The notes under the pieces were generated by a model. It was not told where the DNA came from and searched no databases. It was given only the letters and a program-made list of their open reading frames with translations. Positions 21,914 to 31,099 of a DNA stretch of 33,141 bases are shown piece by piece; position 1 is the first letter of the stretch; each line of letters begins with the position of its first letter. The stretch covers positions 1 through 33,141 of the forward strand of contig HF997908.1 in the NCBI GenBank assembly GCA_000433635.1, in the 5' to 3' direction. The DNA is from Ruminococcus sp. CAG:254 (GTDB lineage: Bacteria; Bacillota; Clostridia; Oscillospirales; Ruminococcaceae). The translations under genes and the position numbers were made by a program.

Positions 21914-22192
21914 TTACTTCTGATTCACAGCGTCCTTCAGCGTCTTGCTTGCCTTAAAGACAGGAGCCTTGGAAGCCGGAACAATCATCAATTCCTGGGT
22001 CTGCGGATTCTTGCAGAGCTTTTCGTTCCGCTGACGCACTTCAAAAGAACCGAACTTTGAGATTGCAACCTTTTCTTCGTGAACCAGTGCATCTGTAAGC
22101 ACTTCAAAAACGGTGTTTACTGCCAGTTCTGCATCTTTCTTTGTGCAGTCCAATCTTTCCTGTACACCCTGAATCAATTCTGTTTTTGTCAT
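21914..22192 (-). CDS. HU family DNA-binding protein
   Basis: A 92-residue histone-like protein that bends and compacts DNA. It has the family layout: N-terminal helices TKTELIQGVQERLDCTKKDAELAVNTVF, then the signature SKFGSFEVRQRNEKLCKNPQTQELMIVPA with the DNA-contacting beta arm, and FKASKTLKDAVN at the end. The ATG at 22190-22192 has GGAGG 9 nt upstream; an in-frame extension to 22255 would include the promoter -10 and is rejected. Confidence 0.95.
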   Translation of the reverse strand: MTKTELIQGVQERLDCTKKDAELAVNTVFEVLTDALVHEEKVAISKFGSFEVRQRNEKLCKNPQTQELMIVPASKAPVFKASKTLKDAVNQK

Positions 22193-22226
22193 ACTGTAAT
22201 TCCTCCATAATTCGTTATCTATACGC

Positions 22227-22255
22227 ATTATAGCGGATTCCAAAGGATTTGTCAA
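22227..22255 (-). promoter_or_regulatory. Sigma-A promoter for HU gene
   Basis: Minus strand TTGACA (22255-22250), 17-nt spacer, TATAAT (22232-22227). Confidence 0.9.
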
Positions 22256-22341
22256 GAACTCTTTGCAAAAATGACAAATGTACAGAAGTTTCGCCGTTTT
22301 TTTCCTCTTTTTTTATGGAAAAATACGCATAAATGAGCGTT

Positions 22342-24942
22342 TTACCGAACAATCAATTTGTTACCGTCATAATCTACGGTCAACATGGTATTCGGTGCAA
22401 GGTCTTCTGCGATGATTTTTCGAGCCAACAACGTTTCGACTTTTTGCTGAATCCAACGCTTCAGCGGACGAGCACCATAGTTGACATCATAGCCGTTGGC
22501 AATGATATAATCCTTGGCTGCATCCGTTACAGTCAATGACAACTGCTTGTCTTCCAGCCGCTTTCTCAAGCTGTTCAGCATCAGGTCTACAATCTTATAG
22601 ATTTCCGTCTTCATCAACGGTTTATAGAATACAATCTCATCCAGACGGTTCAGGAATTCCGGACGGAACGACTGCTTCAACAGCTGGTCAACCTTCTGGC
22701 GAGCCTCTTCGGAGATTTCGCCGTCTGCGTTGATGCCATCCAGAATATACGGAGAACCTAAGTTGGAAGTCAAGATAATAATCGTATTCTTGAAGTCCAC
22801 CGTTCTGCCCTGCGAGTCGGTGATTCTACCATCATCGAGCACTTGCAGCAGGATGTTAAAGACATCCGGATGTGCTTTTTCGATTTCATCCAGCAATACC
22901 ACGGAGTACGGTTTTCTTCTGACAGCTTCGGTCAGCTGACCGCCTTCTTCATAGCCAACGTATCCAGGAGGAGCTCCGATCAGACGGCTCACGCTGAATT
23001 TCTCCATGTATTCACTCATATCAATCCGGACAATGTTATTTTCATCATCGAACAGGGCTTCTGCCAGAGCCTTTGCGAGTTCGGTTTTGCCGACACCTGT
23101 CGGCCCTAAGAACAGGAACGAACCAAGCGGACGATTCGGGTCTTGAATGCCAGCACGAGAACGCAAGATGGCATCGCTGACTTTTTCAACGGCTTCATCC
23201 TGACCGATGACACGGCGGTGCAGGATGTCTTCCATGTGCAACAGTTTTTCCCGTTCGCCCTCCATCAATCGAGCAACTGGAATCCCTGTCCAACGGCAGA
23301 TGATTCTTGCAATTTCTTCTTCCGTGACCTTATCCCGCAGCAGATTGTCGCTCTGTTCCTTGGCAGCTTCTGCCTTTGCCTCTTCAGCTTCGAGTTCCTT
23401 TTTCAGGGACGGCAGCTTGCCATATTTCAGTTCGGCTGCCTTGTTCAAGTCGTATTCCCGTTCTGCCTTTGCAATCTGAGCATTGACGCTTTCCAACTCT
23501 TCCCGCAGCTTCTGCACTTTCGAGATGTTTGCCTTTTCGTTCTCCCACTTTGCTTTCATTGCATGGAACTGTTCCCGCATTTGAGCCAGTTCCTGTTGCA
23601 CTTCTTGCAGATGTGCCTGAGAAAGCTTGTCGTCTTCCTTTTTCAGAGCAGCTTCTTCGATTTCGTGCTGCATGATTTTCCGCTGGATTTCATCCATTTC
23701 GGTCGGCATCGAGTTCATCTCTGTCCGAATCAAAGCACATGCTTCATCAATCAAGTCAATTGCCTTATCCGGCAAGAATCGATCGGTGATATATCGGTCG
23801 GAGAGCGTTGCGGCTGCAATCAAAGCTTGGTCTTGAATTTTTACGCCATGGAACACTTCATACCGTTCTTTCAGACCACGCAGAATCGAAATGGTATCTT
23901 CGACAGTTGGTTCATTGACCATGACTGGCTGGAATCGCCGTTCCAGTGCTGCATCCTTTTCAATATACTGCCGATATTCATTCAAGGTGGTTGCACCGAT
24001 ACAATGCAGTTCGCCTCTTGCCAGCATCGGCTTCAGGAGGTTTCCGGCATCCATTGCACCATCTGTTTTCCCTGCTCCGACAATCGTATGCAATTCATCA
24101 ATGAACAGAATGATTTTGCCTTCACTCTTCTTGATTTCGTTCAGAACGGCTTTTAACCGCTCTTCAAATTCACCACGATATTTTGCACCGGCAACCAATG
24201 CACCCAAATCCAAAGAGAACAGGATTCTGTCTTTCAGGTTATCCGGAACATCGCCCCGTACAATTCGCAGTGCCAACCCTTCGGCAATCGCTGTTTTACC
24301 AACACCCGGTTCGCCAATCAGCACCGGATTGTTCTTGGTCTTTCTGGACAGGATTCGGATGACGTTTCGGATTTCACTATCTCTGCCAATGACTGGGTCT
24401 AGCTTGTTATTCCGAGCCAGCTGTACCAAGTCTTGACCGTATTTTTTCAGGACATCGTAGGTTTCTTCCGGATTCTGTCCGGTTACCTGCTGATTGCCCC
24501 GCACTGCCATCAAGGCTTTCATGAAGTCTGCCTTTTTCAAGTTCCACTTCTGGAGCAGCTTTTTCACATCTGCATTTGCATGGTCGAACAAGCTCAGCAT
24601 CAAATGTTCCACGGATACATAGGCATCCCGCATTTTATCTGCCTGCTTTTCGGCATCCGTCAGAACCATGTCTACATCCTGTGCGATGTAAACGGAATCT
24701 GCTTTTCTGCCGCTGCCCGTTACGGACGGCAGCTGATTGATTTGCTGTTCCAAATCCCGAACGGCAGTTTCCTTGGAAACGCCGACTTTTTCAAACAGCT
24801 GCGGAATCAAGCCGTTCTCCTGCTCCAGCAATGCACACAGCAAGTGTACCTGCTGAATCATTTGATTCTGGTGAGAAATCGCCATATCATTTGCACTTTG
24901 AATGGCTTCCAATGATTTTTCTGTCAATTTCTGTGCATTCAT
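22342..24942 (-). CDS. clpB: ATP-dependent chaperone ClpB
   Basis: An 866-residue AAA+ disaggregase that works with DnaK to rescue aggregated proteins. Order: Clp N-terminal repeat domain (1-145, starting MNAQKLTEKSLEAIQSAND), AAA-1 with Walker A GEPGVGKT (210-217) and FIDELH, a long middle coiled coil (about 410-525) that distinguishes ClpB from ClpC/ClpA, AAA-2 with GPTGVGKTE (about 610) and VVLLDEIEKAH, and the C-terminal D2-small domain. Length is normal. The ATG (24940-24942) follows AAGGAGG with an 8-nt gap. I see no promoter, CIRCE element or CtsR box in the 97 nt upstream; it may be co-transcribed with the ribbon-helix-helix gene. Confidence 0.98.
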   Translation of the reverse strand: MNAQKLTEKSLEAIQSANDMAISHQNQMIQQVHLLCALLEQENGLIPQLFEKVGVSKETAVRDLEQQINQLPSVTGSGRKADSVYIAQDVDMVLTDAEKQADKMRDAYVSVEHLMLSLFDHANADVKKLLQKWNLKKADFMKALMAVRGNQQVTGQNPEETYDVLKKYGQDLVQLARNNKLDPVIGRDSEIRNVIRILSRKTKNNPVLIGEPGVGKTAIAEGLALRIVRGDVPDNLKDRILFSLDLGALVAGAKYRGEFEERLKAVLNEIKKSEGKIILFIDELHTIVGAGKTDGAMDAGNLLKPMLARGELHCIGATTLNEYRQYIEKDAALERRFQPVMVNEPTVEDTISILRGLKERYEVFHGVKIQDQALIAAATLSDRYITDRFLPDKAIDLIDEACALIRTEMNSMPTEMDEIQRKIMQHEIEEAALKKEDDKLSQAHLQEVQQELAQMREQFHAMKAKWENEKANISKVQKLREELESVNAQIAKAEREYDLNKAAELKYGKLPSLKKELEAEEAKAEAAKEQSDNLLRDKVTEEEIARIICRWTGIPVARLMEGEREKLLHMEDILHRRVIGQDEAVEKVSDAILRSRAGIQDPNRPLGSFLFLGPTGVGKTELAKALAEALFDDENNIVRIDMSEYMEKFSVSRLIGAPPGYVGYEEGGQLTEAVRRKPYSVVLLDEIEKAHPDVFNILLQVLDDGRITDSQGRTVDFKNTIIILTSNLGSPYILDGINADGEISEEARQKVDQLLKQSFRPEFLNRLDEIVFYKPLMKTEIYKIVDLMLNSLRKRLEDKQLSLTVTDAAKDYIIANGYDVNYGARPLKRWIQQKVETLLARKIIAEDLAPNTMLTVDYDGNKLIVR

Positions 24943-24971
24943 GATTCATTCCTCCTTGTATCAAAACGGAC

Positions 24972-24992
24972 ACCGATTTTTTTGCAATCGGT
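24972..24992 (-). promoter_or_regulatory. Small inverted repeat in clpB leader
   Basis: ACCGATT (24972-24978) with AATCGGT (24986-24992) around a 7-nt T-rich loop, 30 nt upstream of clpB. No U-tract follows in the transcript, so it is not a good terminator. Function unknown; possibly an operator or a leader hairpin. Confidence 0.4.
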
Positions 24993-25039
24993 CATCCAAT
25001 CGAATTTCTCTCTTTTGGTTGTGTGGCTGTAAGTTGTTT

Positions 25040-25693
25040 CTATGACAATCCAGCCTGCATTTGCAGGTAAGATTGCTCCAGAGCCGCTTGCAACGCTTCT
25101 GCTGGGACTTGCTGTTGCAAGCCTGCAAAATATTGTTTCAGCAGGCGGTCAAACTGACGAATATAGGAACTGATCGCATCGGCAACTTCTTCTTCCGTTT
25201 CTAGATTCTGCCGAAGCAACCGCCGTACCATTCCATTCTCTGTTAAAACGTACAACTCCGGAACGGTTCGATACGCTGGGTAAGTTTGCAATTCCAAGTG
25301 CATCCAGAAGCGGAAAAACTGCTGCATGCTGTGCAGCAAAGCTTGATTTTGCGTCCGGCAGGAAATCTTCAGCCAGCCAATGCTATTTTCTGTCGGGATT
25401 CGCAGCAGCTCCACACGATACCGCACGGTCGGGCGATATTTATACTGCAAGGCACTGTGCAGCGAAATCATCGCATCAGAGGCTTGCAGCTGTACCCGAA
25501 AAACATTTTGCATCTGCTGTTCAATCAGCGAAAAAACAGAAGCCATTTGTTTTTCCGGTGTTTTGCAGGAAAAATAATCTGCCAAAATCTGATTCATCAT
25601 CGTAGAACGATTCGTGCCCTTTTGGGCTGCCAGCCGATCTACTTCCTGCACCACCGTGTCCGTCAGTACAATGCTGTAGGTATGCTTCTTCAT
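25040..25693 (-). CDS. Ribbon-helix-helix protein with large C-terminal domain
   Basis: A 217-residue protein. Residues 1-45 (KKHTYSIVLTDTVVQEVDRLAAQKGTNRSTMMNQILADYF) form a CopG/Arc-type ribbon-helix-helix DNA-binding domain. The remaining about 170 residues are an alpha/beta and helical region of unknown type, ending in a Gln/Ala-rich helix (YFAGLQQQVPAEALQAALEQSYLQMQ). The ATG at 25691-25693 has GGGTGAG upstream; an extension to 25732 overlaps the promoter -10. It has its own promoter and sits 97 nt upstream of clpB on the same strand, so it may be transcribed with clpB and could regulate it or itself, which is inference. Confidence 0.8.
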   Translation of the reverse strand: MKKHTYSIVLTDTVVQEVDRLAAQKGTNRSTMMNQILADYFSCKTPEKQMASVFSLIEQQMQNVFRVQLQASDAMISLHSALQYKYRPTVRYRVELLRIPTENSIGWLKISCRTQNQALLHSMQQFFRFWMHLELQTYPAYRTVPELYVLTENGMVRRLLRQNLETEEEVADAISSYIRQFDRLLKQYFAGLQQQVPAEALQAALEQSYLQMQAGLS

Positions 25694-25720
25694 GATTCTC
25701 ACCCGCTTTCTGTAATTATT

Positions 25721-25748
25721 ATTATAGCACATTTATAGAACTTGTCAA
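25721..25748 (-). promoter_or_regulatory. Promoter for ribbon-helix-helix gene (and possibly clpB)
   Basis: Minus strand TTGACA (25748-25743), 16-nt spacer, TATAAT (25726-25721), with TGC before the -10. Confidence 0.85.
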
Positions 25749-25865
25749 GAGATTTATATAAATTTCTTTGCAATTCTTGTTTTTTATCGTTTCATCTGGT
25801 GGTTCTTTTCTTTTTTAAGAAAATCGGAACATTTTATTGATAGAATGAATCCTTATGCTTTTGAT

Positions 25866-25910
25866 TCTAAACCAAAAAACCACCACGAAATACATCATGA
25901 TGGAGTTTTG
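25866..25910 (-). terminator. Probable terminator of the GH5 operon
   Basis: Minus-strand CCATCA (25903-25898) pairs with TGGTGG (25885-25880) and is followed by TTTTTTGGTTT. The stem is only six bp with one G-U pair, so this is a moderate call. The rest of 25749-25946 holds nothing I recognise. Confidence 0.5.
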
Positions 25911-25946
25911 GTCTATATTCTATTTAAGGAGTTGGCTTGAAAAATG

Positions 25947-28259
25947 TTATTCTACATATGGCAGATTTGGAATCACCATCAAAATGAACCGCATTAAAAT
26001 TGTACTGTCGCCATCGCCAAGCGAACCATCTGCATTGACATCTGCATTCTTTGCTGCCTGTTCAGACAGTGTAATTTGTCCTGCAAGATACTTGTTTATC
26101 ATGATTGCATCCACTAAGTCTACCTTGCCATCCAAATTGACATCGCCATAGTTGGTGTCTGTATCTGCATCGGTTGTGGTTTCTGCGGTAGTTGTTGTGG
26201 TCGTTGTCGTCGTGGTTGTCCCAGTCGTAGTAGTCGTTGTGGTTGTGGTACTTCCTGCCCGATACAAGCCAATATCATCAAAATACCAAACGCCGGTACC
26301 CGGATTGCCGTTCTGTCCGGTATAAATCGAGAACTCTGAAACGCCCTGCAAAGTTGGGGTTTCTGCAGCAGTGCCCCACTGCTGCACATGGAAATCGGAA
26401 AACGGAATCTTGACTTCCTGCCAGCCCGTTTCTGCGGTTACTTTCTGAATGCTCTCCCAGTAAGCACCTGCTCCGTCTACAAATTGGAACGTGGTTTCCC
26501 GATTGCTGCCGTCTGACAGAATCCAGAAGCGAACCCCGTCAAAGCCTGTCCAATCTGCATTGCTCAGCTTTTTGGTTGCTCCGCAGTAACCTGCTCCGCC
26601 GTCTGCAACAGAATAATCATATTTCATCGCATAGCTGCCGTTCTTGGTATGTTCGGCATCCAAAGAAATCTTTAAAGTATCACCATTCACATTTGTTGTA
26701 TAAGCAGCTGCAAGGGCTGTATCTTCTCCATAGGATTCAAAGTCATCAATCACGCTGCGTTTCTGTGCTTCTTCTGCAGCACTGTAAACCCGAATTTTTA
26801 CTTTTGGCTGGTTGCCCTCTGAGGTCAGCAACTGAATCGTATGTTCTCCCGTTGCAACATCAGAAAAGACAGAAGCGGAAACGGTAATCGTATCTTCTGT
26901 TTGTTCGTAATCTGTTCCAGCAGTCAGAATGGTATCATCCAACTGCAAACCAGTCACTGTTCCGCTCTGCATCTCATAAGAAAGCAGAACATCTATCGGG
27001 TTATCCTTGTCCACAACCGTATTCTTTGTGTAAAGGCTGTTCATCGGGGTTTTGTCTTCCATGCGAGCAGCATGCTGCTGGAAGTAGGTCAGAATCGGGT
27101 CACCATCCATGACCGTGAATTCACTCAGCTTGCGGTCATTGAATTCCCAGAACAAACCGCCTGCTGCATCGTATTCTTCAATCGTATCGAAAACCGCTTT
27201 CCAATAGTCTTCATATTCTGCCTCCGGCAAAGAACTATGCACATTAAATTCTGTGACTACAAACGGCTTTCCTACTTCCTGATGGGCATCTTCAATCCAC
27301 TGCACCATGGTGTTTTTGGTGTCTTCCGGTGTCATATTTGCCCAATGTTCATCCGGATATGGATGAGCCGAACAAAAGTCAATATATGGGGACTGCTGGA
27401 TATAGACGAATGGATTTCCTTCATCTCCGCCAAATCCATAGTCTACACCGTGTCCTTCCAGCCCTGCATAAACCATGTGGTTCGGGTCAACTTCCTTGAT
27501 ATACGCACCCATTTCATCGACCCAAGCCCGCAGTGTCAAGCCTGTGCTGTCCTCGCCTGCATCCTGATACCGTGGCTCGTTCATCAAATCCCACGCAAAG
27601 ACGGTCGGGTCATCTTTATACTGCACGCCTGTAAAATAGTTGGTACGTTCTGCAAAGTGTTTTGCATAATCCTTGTACCACTGCTTACAAGTTTCATTGG
27701 TGAAGTATGCTGCACGGCTCTTGTGGTTGCCGCCGCTGCCAGCACCTGCCCAACTCAGCTTCTTGTCAATTCCACCATAGGCTTCCCAGTAGTTTTCCAG
27801 CGTGATAATTACACGGATATTGTGCTGCTGGGCAGAATACATGATATAGTCAAACAGCATAAATTCTGCTTCATTGTATTCGCCCGGTGCGAGTTCAAAA
27901 CCATGCCATGTTTCATTGGAAAAGCCCCATGTTCGCAAAACCCGAACGCCATTGTCTTCCATCTGCTGCATTCTGGCATCAATGGCTTCCTTGTTCATAA
28001 ACTTCGTTTCAATTGCCTCGGTCGAATCGTTGCTCGAACCATCACCCAGTGTAAACATATCATAGGAATTACAGCCGGCAAAATAGAACGGTTCTCCATC
28101 ACACATGAAATGTGTTCCATCGACATAGACAAAGCCCTCTGGAACGGTGGATTCTGTTGCTGCATCGGCCGTCAGCGGCTGTGCCAGAACAGAACCCATT
28201 CCGCATACACCCAGTACCACACTGGTGCAAAGTGCTGCAAATTTCTGCAAACCCTTCAT
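25947..28259 (-). CDS. Dockerin-bearing GH5 endo-beta-mannanase-like enzyme
   Basis: A 770-residue secreted polysaccharide hydrolase. Signal peptide (1-34) is followed by a GH5 catalytic domain (about 40-405) close to subfamily-7 mannanases: VRVLRTWGFS, ITLENYWEAYGG, DLMNEPR (acid/base Glu228), VVTEFNV (nucleophile Glu337), FWEFND. Then an X2 Ig-like module (about 410-492), a jelly-roll carbohydrate-binding module (about 503-667, starting IDDFESY and ending WYFDDIGLY, similar to CBM11/27/35 folds), a Thr linker (670-698) and a C-terminal dockerin (703-766) with calcium loops DVNLDGKVDLVD and DVNADGSLGDGD. It is exported and would be attached to a cellulosome through a cohesin. It is the second gene of the pair; 27 nt separate it from the upstream enzyme. 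Mannan as substrate is inferred from the family. Confidence 0.92.
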   Translation of the reverse strand: MKGLQKFAALCTSVVLGVCGMGSVLAQPLTADAATESTVPEGFVYVDGTHFMCDGEPFYFAGCNSYDMFTLGDGSSNDSTEAIETKFMNKEAIDARMQQMEDNGVRVLRTWGFSNETWHGFELAPGEYNEAEFMLFDYIMYSAQQHNIRVIITLENYWEAYGGIDKKLSWAGAGSGGNHKSRAAYFTNETCKQWYKDYAKHFAERTNYFTGVQYKDDPTVFAWDLMNEPRYQDAGEDSTGLTLRAWVDEMGAYIKEVDPNHMVYAGLEGHGVDYGFGGDEGNPFVYIQQSPYIDFCSAHPYPDEHWANMTPEDTKNTMVQWIEDAHQEVGKPFVVTEFNVHSSLPEAEYEDYWKAVFDTIEEYDAAGGLFWEFNDRKLSEFTVMDGDPILTYFQQHAARMEDKTPMNSLYTKNTVVDKDNPIDVLLSYEMQSGTVTGLQLDDTILTAGTDYEQTEDTITVSASVFSDVATGEHTIQLLTSEGNQPKVKIRVYSAAEEAQKRSVIDDFESYGEDTALAAAYTTNVNGDTLKISLDAEHTKNGSYAMKYDYSVADGGAGYCGATKKLSNADWTGFDGVRFWILSDGSNRETTFQFVDGAGAYWESIQKVTAETGWQEVKIPFSDFHVQQWGTAAETPTLQGVSEFSIYTGQNGNPGTGVWYFDDIGLYRAGSTTTTTTTTTGTTTTTTTTTTTAETTTDADTDTNYGDVNLDGKVDLVDAIMINKYLAGQITLSEQAAKNADVNADGSLGDGDSTILMRFILMVIPNLPYVE

Positions 28260-28286
28260 ATCAAAAATACCTCTCCGTTTTCACGC

Positions 28287-31016
28287 TTATGCTGGCAGAT
28301 TCGGAATCATCATCAGAACAAACTGCATCAGAGTCGTGCTGTCACCATCGCCAAGCGAACCATCTGCATTGACATCTGCATTCTTTGTTGCCTGTTCAGA
28401 CAGTGTAATCTGTCCTGCAAGATACTTGTTTATCGTGATTGCATCCACTAAGTCTACCTTACCATCCAAGTTGACATCGCCATAATTGGTGTCTGTATCT
28501 GCATCAGTTGTTGTGGTGGTTGTTTCGGATTCAGAACCAGTTGTAACTTCTGTTTCGGTGCTTGTGGTTTCTGTGGTTGTTGTGGTTGTGGTTGTTTCAC
28601 TCGGCTCTGTCGTGGTTTCCGTCGTGGTAACGGTGCTTCCAGTGACGGTAATCGTCAGTACCAAATCCGGACAAGTTGCAAAGCCCACATGATAGGTGTG
28701 AACACCCTCGGACAAGGTTTCCAGATAGGATTGATTGAACCGGAACTGGCTGCCGTTGATGGCAAAATCTACGCCCTGCTGCAATGCTTCGCCCTCTTCT
28801 GAAATGCCAGTCACTGCATGCCCATTGGTAATGATGGTGAAAATCACATCTGCCGGAGCTTGCTTCGAGAAGGTTGCACTGCTTTCTACAACTTCTGCAT
28901 CCGGAACAGTTGCACCATCCTGATACAAACCGATGTCATCGAAATACCAAACGCCAGTACCCGGATTGCCGTTCTGTCCGGTATAAATGGAATATTCAGA
29001 AACACCATTCAATGTCGGTGTTTCAGCGGCAGTACCCCACTGCTGCAAACGGAAATCGGAGAACGGAATCTTGACTTCCTGCCAGCCTGTTTCCGCAGTC
29101 ACATGCTGAATGCTCTCCCAGTAAGCACCTGCTCCATCAATGAACTGAATAGTGGTATCCCGATTGCTGCCATCGGACAGAATCCAGAAGTGAATGCCGT
29201 CAAAGCCTGTCCAATCTGCACCGTTCAGCTTCTTGGTCGTTCCGCAGTAACCTGCTCCGCCATCTGCAACGGAATATTCGTACTTCATTGCATAGCTGCC
29301 GTTCTTGGCATGTTCCGCATCCAGAGAAACCGTCAGGGAATCGCCGCTGCTGTTCCGGTGGTAAGCAGCTGCCAATTCTGCATCATCTGCATAGGATTCA
29401 AAGTTGTCAATCACACTTTTTTTCTGCGTTTCTGCGTTGGAGTCAATCACGCTCAATAAAACAGTTGGCTGATTGCCGTCGGTGGTCAAAATGGTAATCT
29501 TATAGTTGCCCAGTTCCAGCCCTTCCAGAACCTTTGCAGAAATCGTAATCACATTGTCTTCCACCGTATAATCTGTGCCCTCGGTCAACATCTTGTCGCC
29601 AAACTGTACGCCGGAAACGCTGCCCAGTTCCATCGTTGTCCGCAGCTGGATGTCTGCCGGCTTTACAATATCAAAATTTGCTTTCTTTGGGGAAACGCTG
29701 TTCTGTGTATTCTTGGCATCCATCCGCTGTGCGTGTGCCATGATGGCATCGCAAGCATCCTGTGTCGGGTTGCCATTTGCATCGCCCTTATAATAAACAG
29801 TATAGCCGTCATAATCCTGATACAGGGTTCCATCTCCGGTCAGAGAGGCCAGCATCCAGTAATTTGTTCCGGCATATTCAACGCCCTCATAGGTGTTCCC
29901 CTCGAAGATGTCAAACCATTCATTGTAAACGTCTGCTCGTTCACTCTTGTCTTTCCATCCAAATTCTTCTACGATAACAGGTTTATTCATTGCTGCTGCA
30001 TCTTCGCCGTGCTTCTTGAACCAGAAGTTTCCCTGTTCCTTGGTCAAGCCCCATTGATCGCAGTAAACATGAATCGTTCCGTAGTCGATATTCGGCAAAT
30101 TTGTCAGGCTCAGCCAGTCCATACCGGAACTGCCATGATAAACATACTTGTGGTCGCCCTCCGGAAAATCATTGTAACCGTAGTTGTAAAATCCTTCATC
30201 GCCGACTGCCAACATATGATTGGAGTCAATGGACTTTACATAGTCACTCATTTCAGATGCCCAATTTTCTACAACATGATTTTCACATCCGGCATCCGAT
30301 TCACAACGTGGTTCGTTTGCCAGTTCCCAGGAGAAGATGGTCGGGTCATCTTTATATTTGACTCCGGTATACACATTTTCATGATTCAGCAATGTTTTAA
30401 TGTAATCCTTATACCAACCCTTGATGGTTTCATTGGTATAGAAATCATCGTGCCCTGTGACGTTCTCTCCAGCAAGCTTTGCCCACTTTACATACTGGTT
30501 CATCCCGCCGAATGCTTCCCAGTTGTTGGTGAACGTAATCAGCAGCCGGACACCTTCCTGCTCTGCCTTATAGATGGCGTAGTCCAACTTCTGCAAGCCG
30601 TCTTTTCCCTCATTGACCACTGGTCTTCCAAGGTCAGCATCAAAGTACTGATAATAAACGCCTTCCTTTTCCCCAGAACCGTCTACGCTGTCCGTGAAAA
30701 CGGTGTATCCATCTTTGTTCACCTTGTCGGTCTTGACACCGGCATCCAGATTGCCCCAGGTACGAATGACTTTCAAGCCCATTGCTGCGGCATCTTCCAT
30801 AACCTGATCGACTTCATATTGTGGCTTGAAGTTCAGGTAATAGTTGTTCGTTCCGGCATAATAGAAGGTAGAACCATCTAACAAAAACTGTGTGCCGTCG
30901 GTCTGTACAAAGCCTGTCCGGTCGGCAGCCTGTACCTTGCTGGGCTGGAAGCCAGCGGCTGCAAATCCGCTGAGTACCAGCGATAACCCTGTTGCGAGTG
31001 CGATCCATTTTTTCAT
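28287..31016 (-). CDS. Dockerin-bearing GH5 endo-beta-mannanase-like enzyme with two X2 modules
   Basis: A 909-residue secreted enzyme, first gene of the operon. Signal peptide (1-31), GH5 domain (about 33-433) with VIRTWGNLDAG, ITFTNNWEAFGG, ELANEPR (acid/base Glu235), VIVEEFGW (nucleophile Glu351), typical of subfamily-7 mannanases; X2 module (about 440-525), jelly-roll carbohydrate-binding module (about 533-699), a second X2-like module (about 705-792), a Thr/Glu/Ser linker (795-840) and a dockerin (842-905). The catalytic domain differs clearly from the downstream enzyme, whereas binding module and dockerin are nearly the same, so the two probably act on different mannan structures while sharing targeting. 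The ATG follows AAAGGA. Control is likely by the divergent LacI regulator. Confidence 0.93.
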   Translation of the reverse strand: MKKWIALATGLSLVLSGFAAAGFQPSKVQAADRTGFVQTDGTQFLLDGSTFYYAGTNNYYLNFKPQYEVDQVMEDAAAMGLKVIRTWGNLDAGVKTDKVNKDGYTVFTDSVDGSGEKEGVYYQYFDADLGRPVVNEGKDGLQKLDYAIYKAEQEGVRLLITFTNNWEAFGGMNQYVKWAKLAGENVTGHDDFYTNETIKGWYKDYIKTLLNHENVYTGVKYKDDPTIFSWELANEPRCESDAGCENHVVENWASEMSDYVKSIDSNHMLAVGDEGFYNYGYNDFPEGDHKYVYHGSSGMDWLSLTNLPNIDYGTIHVYCDQWGLTKEQGNFWFKKHGEDAAAMNKPVIVEEFGWKDKSERADVYNEWFDIFEGNTYEGVEYAGTNYWMLASLTGDGTLYQDYDGYTVYYKGDANGNPTQDACDAIMAHAQRMDAKNTQNSVSPKKANFDIVKPADIQLRTTMELGSVSGVQFGDKMLTEGTDYTVEDNVITISAKVLEGLELGNYKITILTTDGNQPTVLLSVIDSNAETQKKSVIDNFESYADDAELAAAYHRNSSGDSLTVSLDAEHAKNGSYAMKYEYSVADGGAGYCGTTKKLNGADWTGFDGIHFWILSDGSNRDTTIQFIDGAGAYWESIQHVTAETGWQEVKIPFSDFRLQQWGTAAETPTLNGVSEYSIYTGQNGNPGTGVWYFDDIGLYQDGATVPDAEVVESSATFSKQAPADVIFTIITNGHAVTGISEEGEALQQGVDFAINGSQFRFNQSYLETLSEGVHTYHVGFATCPDLVLTITVTGSTVTTTETTTEPSETTTTTTTTETTSTETEVTTGSESETTTTTTDADTDTNYGDVNLDGKVDLVDAITINKYLAGQITLSEQATKNADVNADGSLGDGDSTTLMQFVLMMIPNLPA

Positions 31017-31070
31017 GAGAAACCATTCCTTTCTGTACTGGTGTTCCGTGTTTACTTAATCTGTACTTTT

Positions 31071-31099
31071 ATTTTAGCTTATTTTTTCGTAAATGTCAA
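31071..31099 (-). promoter_or_regulatory. Promoter of the GH5 operon
   Basis: Minus strand TTGACA (31099-31094), 17-nt spacer, TAAAAT (31076-31071). The -10 overlaps one TTTTAGCT half-palindrome and a full palindrome lies just upstream of the -35. Confidence 0.85.

Noticed and set aside
24943..25039. CIRCE or CtsR operator upstream of clpB
   Set aside because: Neither TTAGCACTC-N9-GAGTGCTAA nor GGTCAAA tandem repeats are present; only an unrelated ACCGATT inverted repeat.
26841..28451. Long plus-strand ORF of 536 residues across the GH5 genes
   Set aside because: Antisense to well-supported glycoside hydrolase genes, spans their intergenic gap, Cys/His/Ile-rich composition and no family motif.
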